DNA of 37,859 nt from an uncultured Alphaproteobacteria bacterium (GCA_937870685.1 CALMZX010000061.1:1-37859), one strand, 5' to 3'; counted from the stretch's first letter, positions 1 through 7,297 are shown. A program made the numbers and translations. Notes: a model not told the origin generated them from the letters alone.

Positions 1-237
1 TACGGCCGAACCGGCTCCCGACCAACGCGGTTTCGCCGTGCGGCGCCCCGACCCGCCACCGCGACTACCGCTGCTGCTCCCACCAATGGACGAATATGAA
101 GGTGACGAATATGATCCGTAGCTACTATAGCCGCCGCCATACCCGCCATAACGGCTGGAGCGACCCCCGCATGCAGGACAGTCAGCCGCCGCGGCCGATG
201 AGCGGTGGCCTCTGACTGGAGCAGTACATCTCGCCAT
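1..237 (-). CDS. N-terminus of a Gly/Ser/Tyr-rich protein, possibly a TIR-domain protein (partial, runs off the left edge)
   Basis: An ATG at 235-237 opens a leftward frame that stays open for 79 codons to the window edge. An AAGGGG ribosome-binding site lies about 12 bases upstream. The product starts MARCTAPVRGHRSS, carries a CPAC (CxxC) motif near residue 20, then a low-complexity Gly/Ser/Tyr-rich linker from about residue 24, and ends near KPRWSGAGS. From memory, this N-terminal layout (CTAPV.GHRS, CPAC, flexible SYS/GGS linker) precedes TIR domains in some alphaproteobacterial proteins, but no TIR domain is visible here. It is divergent from the restriction-like operon and shares its intergenic region. 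The frame is probably real; the TIR identity is a recollection-based guess. Confidence 0.55.
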   Translation of the reverse strand, partial: MARCTAPVRGHRSSAAAADCPACGGRSSRYGGYGGGYSSYGSYSSPSYSSIGGSSSGSRGGGSGRRTAKPRWSGAGSAV

Positions 238-301
238 AGCTTTTTATCCCCTTCATTAGAATTGATGTCATCTATGGCTCACTATACCTCAGGTAGTGCG
301 C

Positions 302-330
302 TTGTCGAGCGTCGATTATCACTCTACATT
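302..330 (+). promoter_or_regulatory. Candidate sigma-70 promoter of the defence-like operon
   Basis: TTGTCG (302-307) and TACATT (325-330) are separated by 17 bases, each matching four of six consensus positions. They end 33 bases before the HigA-like start. The 126-base gap at 238-363 between the two divergent genes must hold both promoters; I see nothing else in it. The match is modest. Confidence 0.3.
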
Positions 331-363
331 CCGGGCGCGAATCCACGAGGACCAGATCAGGCC

Positions 364-657
364 ATGCACCCAGGCACCACAATCCGCCGTGATTGCGTTG
401 AGAAGAACGGGCGGAGCGTCACCGACGCCGCGCGCATCCTTGGGGTTGACCGGCAGACGCTCAGCAATTTGTTGAATGCCCGGTCTGGCATTTCGGCAGA
501 GATGGCTGTGCGGTTGGAAAAGGTGTTTGGCACTTCCGCCCGCGAGTGGTTGCTTCGGCAGCTTGACTACGAGCTGGCCGAAGTGCGGCGGCGAGCAAAG
601 AAAATCAAGGTTGCGCCTTTCCGCGCGCCGACTGCGGAAGTCGGGGAAAGCAAATGA
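364..657 (+). CDS. HigA-family helix-turn-helix regulator (orphan antitoxin-like)
   Basis: This 97-residue protein begins MHPGTTIRRDCVEK, the usual HPG-x-x-[IL]R opening of HigA/VapI-type antitoxins. A Cro/CI-type helix-turn-helix follows at about residues 18-55 (VTDAARILGVDRQTLSNLLN), then the HigA-like sequence MAVRLEKVFG. The ATG at 364 was chosen because family homology starts exactly there, although the frame is open further upstream. No HigB-type toxin precedes it: the 126 bases upstream cannot hold one. Its TGA overlaps the methyltransferase ATG (ATGA at 654-657), so it is the first gene of the coupled operon. By position it may be a control protein for that operon, like the C proteins of restriction systems. 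Confidence 0.75.
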   Translation: MHPGTTIRRDCVEKNGRSVTDAARILGVDRQTLSNLLNARSGISAEMAVRLEKVFGTSAREWLLRQLDYELAEVRRRAKKIKVAPFRAPTAEVGESK

Positions 658-2501
658 ACGCAGTTGAAATTGAGGAAGCCATTTCGGCACTGGCGGAGCG
701 ACCTTTTGATGCCGACGAATTTCCCTATGCGTTTCTCGAAGCCTTTGGGAACAAGGAAACCACGCTCAAGCGCCTCCGCAAGGGTGAGTCCAACAAGTCA
801 GATGTTGGCGGTGTGCTCCAAACGAACAACATCCACATCGCCACCTGCAAGCCGGGTGAGCGGGCGACAGACATTCCGCTGACCAATTTTCGCGGCATTG
901 AACTCCGTGACTTTCCCGCCGAAATCGCCCGGCTGGCGCTGATCATCGCGGAGTTCCAGTGCGATCAAGTCTATCGCGGGCAACAACTGGCACTGGCCGA
1001 GTTCCTCCCGCTCAATGCTGAGAACTGGATCACTTGTGGCAATGCACTGCGGCTCGATTGGTTGAGTATCTGCCCACCCACAGGAACGGGTGTGAAGCAT
1101 TACGCTGATGATCTGTTTCATACGCCTCTAGACCAGGCCAAGATTGATTTCGAGAATGAAGGCGGAGAGACGTTCATTTGCGGAAATCCGCCATACAGTG
1201 GTCAATCCGAAATGAGTGAGCGAGAGAAGGATGATCTTTTCGCTGTATTTGATGTGACACCGATTGCTTGGAAATCGCTAGACTACGTTTTTGGGTGGTT
1301 CCAAAAAGCATTGAATGTATGCGCAGACGGCTCAACTGACTGCGCCTTCGTCGCAACAAATTCTGTTTGCCAAGGCCAGCAAGTGCCTGCCTTCTGGAAA
1401 AACGCTCTCGCAATGAATGCAAATATCCATTTTGCTAGAACCTCATTTAAATGGAAGAATCTTGCTCGCCATAATGCCGGTGTCACTGTTGTAGTTGTTG
1501 GTTTGTCTTTCCGCAGCCGAAGAGCGAAGCTGTTTGTCGAAGATGGAAGTGATACACCGTTTGAACGTCGCATAGATTTCATCGGTCCGTATCTCACTCC
1601 TGACAACGCCACTATTGTTGAGAAATCAAACGAGCCGATAAATAACTTGCCGCCGATGGACTACGGGAGCAAGCCTGCAGATGGTGGTGGCCTAATTATA
1701 AAATCAGACGAGTACCATCGGCTGAACGATCTATCCGCAAAAAAATTCATCAAGCCTTACCTTGGTAGCGACGAGTATATTGATGGCAAGCAGAGATACT
1801 GCATTTGGATTGGGCCGAAGGAACTGAAGGAGGCAACACTCAATTCCTTCATTCGAGATAGATTGCAAGTAGTTCGAGCGTTTCGCGCCAACAGTACAAA
1901 GGCAAAAACGCGAGAACAGTCCCAAACTCCGTATGCATTCGCCGAAATTAGGCACGGAAAGGAATCTGACTTCGATATCCCATTGATCATTCCAATCCAC
2001 ACAAGTGAGAACCGGACTGCACTTCCAGTTGGGGCGCTTGAGCAAGGCACTGTTGTTTCTAATGCCGCCTTCGCCCTTTACGACGCCCCACTGTGGAACT
2101 TGGCGCTCATTGCCTCTCGCATTCACCTTGTCTGGATCGGCACTGTCTGCGGTAAGCTTAAAACCGACTTCCGCTATTCCAACACCCTCGGTTGGAACAC
2201 CTTCCCCGTTCCCACGCTCACCGAAAAGAACAAGGCCGACCTGACCCGCTGCGCCGAGGACATTCTGTTGGCGCGCGAGGCACATTTCCCGGCCACCATC
2301 GCCGATCTCTATGATCCCGAAGACATGCCCGCCAACCTGCGCGAAGCCCATGAGCGCAACGACGAGGTGCTGGAGCGCATATACATCGGCCGCCGCTTCA
2401 ATAACGACACCGAGCGGCTGGAAAAGCTGTTCGAGCTTTACACGAAGATGACTGCCAACTCCGGCAAAGCTGCCAAGTCGAAAAAGAGTGCGACAGCATG
2501 A
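654..2501 (+). CDS. MmeI-like class I adenine-specific DNA methyltransferase with internal deletion
   Basis: The protein has 615 residues. The catalytic motif IV is intact as GNPPY (residues 177-181), the target-recognition region spans roughly 200-500, and the C-terminal helical part contains the family sequence WNTFPVPTLTEKNKADL. Homologues I know of this type are about 900 residues. They carry between the N-terminal block (ending NNIHIATC) and the IPLTNFRGIE block a long helical segment plus SAM-binding motif I (DPACGSGNF). Here NNIHIATCKPGE (58-69) is joined directly to RATDIPLTNFRGIE (70-83), in frame, so about 300 residues including motif I are missing. The enzyme is therefore predicted unable to bind SAM normally. 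DNA around 1200-2050 is more AT-rich than the flanks. Start and stop overlap both neighbours by ATGA. Confidence 0.85.
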   Translation: MNAVEIEEAISALAERPFDADEFPYAFLEAFGNKETTLKRLRKGESNKSDVGGVLQTNNIHIATCKPGERATDIPLTNFRGIELRDFPAEIARLALIIAEFQCDQVYRGQQLALAEFLPLNAENWITCGNALRLDWLSICPPTGTGVKHYADDLFHTPLDQAKIDFENEGGETFICGNPPYSGQSEMSEREKDDLFAVFDVTPIAWKSLDYVFGWFQKALNVCADGSTDCAFVATNSVCQGQQVPAFWKNALAMNANIHFARTSFKWKNLARHNAGVTVVVVGLSFRSRRAKLFVEDGSDTPFERRIDFIGPYLTPDNATIVEKSNEPINNLPPMDYGSKPADGGGLIIKSDEYHRLNDLSAKKFIKPYLGSDEYIDGKQRYCIWIGPKELKEATLNSFIRDRLQVVRAFRANSTKAKTREQSQTPYAFAEIRHGKESDFDIPLIIPIHTSENRTALPVGALEQGTVVSNAAFALYDAPLWNLALIASRIHLVWIGTVCGKLKTDFRYSNTLGWNTFPVPTLTEKNKADLTRCAEDILLAREAHFPATIADLYDPEDMPANLREAHERNDEVLERIYIGRRFNNDTERLEKLFELYTKMTANSGKAAKSKKSATA

Positions 2502-3271
2502 GCGACTACGTGTTGTTTCAGATGTGTGGACCATTTCGGCAATCATTGATCGCCGGCCACAGGTTCTATGTTGAACAGGCGCAAAAGCGGTTGCTCTCAC
2601 AATTCGAAGACATCGACGCGGAGGCGGACGAAGTTGGGCGTGAAGCACTGGAGAAGAATTCTGCATTATATGACCTCGATCATGAGAATGGTGATCAACT
2701 CCAAGAGGCGGCATATGATCAAATGTGCGAGTTTCACCGTTTGCTAACGGAAATGCAGGATCGGACGCGCTTGAGTGCCGTCGCTGGGATGTTCCACGAG
2801 TGGGACAAGCAGTTTCGTGACTGGCTGGTACGTGAGATTCAGCGCTGGCATCATGGCGATATCGCTGCGTTGAAGGTTTGGTCTGCCGATTTCGGCCAGA
2901 TAGCGGAATTGCTCGAAATCCTCGGTTGGAAGATCACCAGCACTGACTACTTTGGTCAGCTTGATGCCTGCCGCCTCGTGGTCAACGTCTATAAGCACGG
3001 ACGAGGAAAATCCCTTGACGACTTGAAGCAGAAATTCCCCGAGTACCTTAAAGACCCCTTCCATGGATCAGGCGGCATGTTCTCAGATGTGACGCATCGA
3101 GATCATAAGCATTTGAAGGTGAGCAACGATCAGTTTCAGGCATTTTCAGATGCTATAATCGCTTTCTGGCAGGCGGTGCCGGAGAACATATTTGAATCAC
3201 AGGTTATGGACGTGCCCGACTGGTTCGGGAAAGCCTTGTTGAAAGACCGCAACAGCCGAGTGACAGCATGA
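2498..3271 (+). CDS. Unknown 257-residue protein of the restriction-like operon
   Basis: I do not recognise a defined family. The protein is mostly helical and charged, with no signal peptide or membrane segment. Residues 159-168 (RLVVNVYKHG) followed by GRGKSLDDL and a PEYL motif resemble a conserved R...N-x-x-KHG block seen in various uncharacterised helical proteins. The R-to-H spacing is seven residues, near but outside the R-x4-6-H of HEPN ribonucleases. A HEPN-like RNase is thus only a possibility. The ATG overlaps the methyltransferase stop (ATGA), and its own stop overlaps the next ATG in the same way. Both junctions share the 13-base sequence GACAGCATGAGCG, so the gene is flanked by short direct repeats. 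Confidence 0.7.
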   Translation: MSDYVLFQMCGPFRQSLIAGHRFYVEQAQKRLLSQFEDIDAEADEVGREALEKNSALYDLDHENGDQLQEAAYDQMCEFHRLLTEMQDRTRLSAVAGMFHEWDKQFRDWLVREIQRWHHGDIAALKVWSADFGQIAELLEILGWKITSTDYFGQLDACRLVVNVYKHGRGKSLDDLKQKFPEYLKDPFHGSGGMFSDVTHRDHKHLKVSNDQFQAFSDAIIAFWQAVPENIFESQVMDVPDWFGKALLKDRNSRVTA

Positions 3272-3801
3272 GCGCCACATCGCCGTCCAAAAAGATCATC
3301 ATTATCGCCGGGCCCAATGGCGCAGGTAAAACGACCTTTGCCCGATCATTCCTGCCTGCGGAAGCGCAGCTTCCCCGCTTCATCAATGCAGATCTGATAG
3401 CCGCCGGGCTGGCACCTTTTTCACCTGAGACTGCGGCCCTGCGGGCCGGGCGCTTGATGCTGCAAGAGATCGAGCAATGCGCGCGGCACGGCGAGAGCTT
3501 TGCCTTCGAGACGACGCTGTCCGGCCTCGCCTATCTGAAAAGCATCCGCACGTGGCGGGCCCAGGGCTATCGGGTCAGTCTATACTTTCTGACGTTGCCC
3601 AACGTGGAGACTGCAATTGCGCGCGTAGCGGCGCGTGTTCGCCAGGGTGGCCATAATATTCCGGAACCTGTCATCCGCCGCCGTTTTGCAGCGGGCTGGC
3701 ACAACTTCCAAATGCACTATAAGCAAGTCGTCGATGATTGGGCCTTGTATGAAAATGCGGGGGCCGAGCCTGTGATACTGGAATGGGGAGAGAACCAATG
3801 A
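3268..3801 (+). CDS. Zeta-toxin-like P-loop ATPase/kinase
   Basis: The 177-residue protein has a Walker A GPNGAGKT at residues 15-22, the family motif INADLIAAGL (39-48) and FETTLSG near 75-81. These fit the zeta-toxin/AAA_33-like kinases that phosphorylate small substrates such as UDP-N-acetylglucosamine in the classical epsilon-zeta systems; the substrate here is unknown. It overlaps the upstream gene and the following 61-residue gene by ATGA, and the latter looks like its antitoxin. Length is shorter than PezT/zeta of Gram-positives but normal for the chromosomal proteobacterial group. As part of the operon it could act as an effector that kills or stalls the cell on infection, or as an addiction module stabilising the locus. 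Confidence 0.85.
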   Translation: MSATSPSKKIIIIAGPNGAGKTTFARSFLPAEAQLPRFINADLIAAGLAPFSPETAALRAGRLMLQEIEQCARHGESFAFETTLSGLAYLKSIRTWRAQGYRVSLYFLTLPNVETAIARVAARVRQGGHNIPEPVIRRRFAAGWHNFQMHYKQVVDDWALYENAGAEPVILEWGENQ

Positions 3802-3983
3802 ATCAACGAGAATTGTCCAAGGCGAAAAACCCCGACCTACGTGCTTCGTTGGCAGCCATGCGCCGTGCGGCGACGATGGCGCGCAACACGGCCATTCAGA
3901 CCAACACGGAAATCGTCATCGTGAAAGACGGCAAGCCAGTGCGCGTCAGTGCCGAGGAGTTGCGTAAAGCTCCCCGAACATGA
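3798..3983 (+). CDS. Small antitoxin-like protein paired with the zeta-like kinase
   Basis: A 61-residue protein starting MNQRELSKAKNPDLRAS; an ATG at 3798 overlaps the kinase stop by ATGA. It is Ala/Arg-rich and helical at residues 8-35, followed by a hairpin-like segment (EIVIVKDGKPVRVSAEEL). In my recollection, small proteins with this NPDLRASLAAMRRAA and IVIVKDGK layout regularly follow zeta-like ATPases in proteobacteria, so I infer an antitoxin role. Its stop overlaps the helicase ATG (ATGA at 3980). There is no direct evidence of neutralisation. Confidence 0.65.
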   Translation: MNQRELSKAKNPDLRASLAAMRRAATMARNTAIQTNTEIVIVKDGKPVRVSAEELRKAPRT

Positions 3984-5605
3984 CCGCAGCAAAATCCGTC
4001 CCCTCCGTTTCAGTTCGCTATGCTTCAAACGGTGCCTCAACCAAGGCCAACGAGTATGGCATGCGCGCCATGCAGGAGCGCGCGTTCGACAAGCGGGGCG
4101 AGCAGTATCTGCTGATCAAGTCGCCGCCAGCATCCGGCAAGAGCCGCGCGCTGATGTTCATCGCGCTCGACAAGCTGGCCAATCAGGGCGTGAAGCAGGC
4201 CATTATCGTCGTGCCGGAAAAATCCATCGGCTCCAGCTTCCATGATGAACCACTCAGCAAGCATGGCTTCTGGGCAGACTGGCACGTTCAGCCGAAGTGG
4301 AACTTATGTGACGCCCCAGGCAACGATAATGGTGGCAAGGTCAATGCGTTAGGGGCATTTCTTGAAAGCGGTGACAAGGTGCTGGTCTGCACCCATGCGA
4401 CCTTCCGCTTCGCCGTCGACAAGTTCGGCGTCGAAGCCTTCGACGACCGGTTGATCGCCGTGGATGAATTCCACCATGTCTCGTCCAACCCTGATAACAA
4501 GCTCGGTCTGCATCTGGGCGAGTTCATCACGCGTGACCGTGTGCATGTGGTCGCCATGACGGGTTCGTATTTCCGGGGAGATGCCGAGGCGGTGCTGTCG
4601 CCGCAAGATGAGGGAAAATTCGAAACCGTCACCTATACCTACTACGAGCAGCTCAATGGATATCAATTTCTGAAGCAGCTCGACATCGGCTATTTCTTCT
4701 ACGCTGACTCCTATGCCGACGACATCTTGAAGGTGCTGAACCCCTCCGAAAAGACGATCATCCACATCCCAAACGTCAATTCACGCGAAAGCACCAAGGA
4801 TAAGATCAAGGAAGTTGAGCATATCATCGAGGAGCTAGGTGCCTGGCAGGGAACCGATCCCGCTACTGGTTTCCAGTTGGTCAAAACGGCTGAGGGAAAG
4901 GTTTTGCGCATTGCCGACCTGGTCGATGACGACCCGGCCAAGCGCGACCGTGTGTCAGCCGCACTGAAGGATCCCGCGCAGAAAAACAAACGGGATCATG
5001 TCGACATCATCATAGCGCTTGGCATGGCGAAGGAGGGCTTCGACTGGATTTGGTGCGAACATGCCCTGACAGTCGGTTATCGCTCCAGCCTCACCGAGAT
5101 CGTGCAGATTATCGGGCGCGCCACCCGCGATGCGCCCGGCAAGACGCGGGCGCGCTTCTCTAACTTGATTGCCGAACCTGCAGCAGCTGACGACATCGTG
5201 ACGGAAGCGGTCAATGATACGTTGAAAGCTATTGCTGCCAGCTTGCTGATGGAGCAGGTGCTGGCCCCGCGTTTTGAGTTCAAGCCAAAGAACCCGCAGA
5301 GCGGCCCGACGCCGGGCTTCGATTATGGCGAAGGTGGTTACGATCCGGGCAAGTGCAATGTCGGTTTCAATGAGGAGTCCGGCAAGTTCCAGATTGAGAT
5401 CAAGGGGCTTGCCACGCCAAAGAGCGAGGAGGCGACACGCATCTGCCAGGAGGACCTGAACGAAGTGATCGCGGCGTTCGTGCAGGACAAGACGACGATT
5501 GAGCGCGGTCTGTTCGATGAGGAGATGGTCCCCGAAGAGCTAAAGCATCTTGCAGAAGGCGCTGCCGCATTCGTTCGGTTCAAGGATGAAGGCCGCTATG
5601 AGTGA
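3980..5605 (+). CDS. DEAD/DEAH-box superfamily 2 helicase of the restriction-like operon
   Basis: The 541-residue protein carries SF2 motifs in order: a P-loop SPPASGKS (residues 48-55, first Gly replaced by Ser), the DExH box DEFH (162-165), motif III TGS (194-196), and motif VI QIIGRATRD (376-384). The ATP-dependent translocase core is therefore complete. The C-terminal 150 residues have no motif I recognise and may bind DNA or partner proteins. Its start overlaps the antitoxin-like gene and its stop overlaps the nuclease gene by eight bases (ATGAGTGA), implying fixed stoichiometry with the nuclease. It probably supplies the motor of a restriction-like complex with the GIY-YIG nuclease and the MmeI-like protein. 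Confidence 0.85.
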   Translation: MTAAKSVPSVSVRYASNGASTKANEYGMRAMQERAFDKRGEQYLLIKSPPASGKSRALMFIALDKLANQGVKQAIIVVPEKSIGSSFHDEPLSKHGFWADWHVQPKWNLCDAPGNDNGGKVNALGAFLESGDKVLVCTHATFRFAVDKFGVEAFDDRLIAVDEFHHVSSNPDNKLGLHLGEFITRDRVHVVAMTGSYFRGDAEAVLSPQDEGKFETVTYTYYEQLNGYQFLKQLDIGYFFYADSYADDILKVLNPSEKTIIHIPNVNSRESTKDKIKEVEHIIEELGAWQGTDPATGFQLVKTAEGKVLRIADLVDDDPAKRDRVSAALKDPAQKNKRDHVDIIIALGMAKEGFDWIWCEHALTVGYRSSLTEIVQIIGRATRDAPGKTRARFSNLIAEPAAADDIVTEAVNDTLKAIAASLLMEQVLAPRFEFKPKNPQSGPTPGFDYGEGGYDPGKCNVGFNEESGKFQIEIKGLATPKSEEATRICQEDLNEVIAAFVQDKTTIERGLFDEEMVPEELKHLAEGAAAFVRFKDEGRYE

Positions 5606-6806
5606 TTTCGACCTCGATGAACTCCGTTCGGAACTCGACGAGTTCGCGCAGCCGGAAAAGAAGGGTGGGCGTTCCCCTCGCGAGGAACGCATCATTGCGG
5701 GTTTCGAGGAGATTCAGAGGTTCGTCGATAAGCACGGTCATCTTCCCCGGCACGGCGAAGGCGGTGACATTTTCGAGCGAATTTATGCTGTACGGCTCGA
5801 CCGTCTGAGTGCACTGGAAGAGTGCAAAGTGCTTCTCCGACCTATCGATCATCAAGGATTGCTAACAAGCGCAGTAGGTGTTGACGGCGCGGCGGCGAGC
5901 TCGCTGGATGACGATGCTCTTATGAAAGAGCTTGAGGGCGCGGCTGGTTCATCGGACATCACGACCCTTCGGCATGTGCGAACCAGTGCCGAAAAGCGTG
6001 AAGCCGAGGAAATCGCGAGCCGGGAAAAATGTCTGGATTTTGAGACATTCAAACCCTTGTTTCAGCAAGTGCAGGCCGATCTGGAAAGCGGTGCGCGCAC
6101 GACCAGGCGTTTCGTCAAAGACGCGGGTTTTCTCAAAGCCGATATTCAGGTTGGTCAGTTTTTTATCCTGGGTGGCCAAACAGCTTATGTGGCCGAAGTT
6201 GGCGAACCCATAAAAGCACCGAATGGCGAAACTGATGCACGACTCCGGGTGATCTATTCTAATGGTACCGAGAGCGATCTACTTTTGCGGTCACTTCAGC
6301 GCGCGCTCTACAAAGATGACGCAGGCCGACGGATCACAGAGCCAAGCGCCGGTCCACTTTTTGATGACCAAGCTGGTGACAGCGACCAGGCCAGTGGGAC
6401 AATCTATGTTTTGCGGAGCAAATCCGATCATGCAGTGGTGGCTGCCAACAGGGAAATTCTACATAAGATTGGCGTGACCGGTGGAAGTGTTGAGCGGCGT
6501 GTCGCGAACGCGAAGCTGGACCCGACCTACCTCATGGCCGAGGTCGAAATTGTAGCAACCTATGAACTGTACAACGTCAACCGAGCCAAGTTAGAAGCTG
6601 TCATTCACAAGGTTTTTGGCGCAGCCCGCCTCGATGTTGAAATCAAGGATCGCTTCGGGCAACCGATTGTTCCGAAGGAATGGTTTCTTGTCCCTCTGTT
6701 TGTCGTGGATGACGCGGTTAGCCGGATCAAAGACGGCACAATCACGGGGTACGTCTATGACCCGAAATCCGCCAAACTGGTTCTCGCCACAACGGTTGAT
6801 GGCTAA
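5598..6806 (+). CDS. GIY-YIG nuclease (T5orf172/MUG113-like) with N-terminal helical region
   Basis: The 402-residue protein ends in a GIY-YIG-type domain: TIYVLRS (268-274) and HKIGVTGGSVERRV (289-302) provide the two core strands and the catalytic Arg, E333 is a good candidate for the metal-binding Glu, and EWF (361-363) is typical of the T5orf172/MUG113 branch. An N-terminal block (GFEEIQRFVDKHGHLPRHG, about 35-53) resembles helicase-associated segments and may dock on the upstream helicase. The ATG at 5598 was chosen because it overlaps the helicase stop in ATGAGTGA; the frame is open earlier but inside the helicase gene. It is the last gene of the operon and the likely DNA-cleaving component. 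Confidence 0.85.
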   Translation: MSDFDLDELRSELDEFAQPEKKGGRSPREERIIAGFEEIQRFVDKHGHLPRHGEGGDIFERIYAVRLDRLSALEECKVLLRPIDHQGLLTSAVGVDGAAASSLDDDALMKELEGAAGSSDITTLRHVRTSAEKREAEEIASREKCLDFETFKPLFQQVQADLESGARTTRRFVKDAGFLKADIQVGQFFILGGQTAYVAEVGEPIKAPNGETDARLRVIYSNGTESDLLLRSLQRALYKDDAGRRITEPSAGPLFDDQAGDSDQASGTIYVLRSKSDHAVVAANREILHKIGVTGGSVERRVANAKLDPTYLMAEVEIVATYELYNVNRAKLEAVIHKVFGAARLDVEIKDRFGQPIVPKEWFLVPLFVVDDAVSRIKDGTITGYVYDPKSAKLVLATTVDG

Positions 6807-6861
6807 CTTCTGGCAGATTCTATGAGCTGGTAGACTTGCCTCTCACAAGGCCTGCATCCGC

Positions 6862-6914
6862 GTCCATATTAAAGCCAGCCTTTCACATGGCGCGAAAATT
6901 TGTCCATGTTAAAG
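6862..6914. repeat. Pair of 13-base direct repeats in the gap after the nuclease gene
   Basis: GTCCATATTAAAG (6862-6874) and GTCCATGTTAAAG (6902-6914) differ by one base and lie 40 bases apart in the 194-base gap 6807-7000. Spaced repeats of this type occur at the ends of some insertion sequences, but no transposase is present. They could equally be regulator-binding sites. I see no other feature in this gap. Confidence 0.35.
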
Positions 6915-7000
6915 GTAGACGACAGTAGCGGCGCGACCTCTGCAGGGCCAACTCTCACGTCCAGTGTGACGCTGCCGGTATGCACCGAGCCTTATGCGCC

Positions 7001-7297
7001 TCAACCTCCAGCCTGGGCGACCTGAAATGTATTCCCCCGAACCCGGTTAGACATTTCTTCAATCAGTGCGCGACGGCGTTCATGCAATATTTGTTGGCTA
7101 AGCCTGTCCAATGGGCGGCTCAAACTGAGTCCAGCAATTGCCAACATCACGAGGCAACCCAGGGTACTTGGAGGCAGGCCAGGCAATGCAATGATCGGCA
7201 ATGCACCAGCATACATCATGCACAAACAGGTCACGGCCAATTGACGGTAGTGCGAACACAAATATTCCAACGCACTCGGCCCACTCATTGTCTTCAT
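7001..7297 (-). CDS. Small two-segment membrane protein coupled to the repressor
   Basis: This 98-residue frame starts with an ATG that overlaps the repressor stop (ATGA, 7294-7297), which argues that it is translated. Two hydrophobic stretches, about residues 20-42 (LAVTCLCMMYAGALPIIALP) and 46-62 (LGCLVMLAIAGLSL), are followed by a charged tail (HERRRALIEEMSNRVR). I do not recognise the family. Expressed together with an element's repressor, a small membrane protein could serve superinfection exclusion, but that is speculation. The opposite strand also has a long open frame here, with no comparable support. Confidence 0.5.
   Translation of the reverse strand: MKTMSGPSALEYLCSHYRQLAVTCLCMMYAGALPIIALPGLPPSTLGCLVMLAIAGLSLSRPLDRLSQQILHERRRALIEEMSNRVRGNTFQVAQAGG

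Noticed and set aside
205-363. Longer N-terminus for the HigA-like protein from a GTG at 205
   Set aside because: The extra residues have no family similarity, and the frame would overlap the divergent gene; homology starts at the ATG at 364.
1731-2714. 327-residue leftward open frame
   Set aside because: Antisense to the methyltransferase and the unknown operon gene, no start signal or domain.
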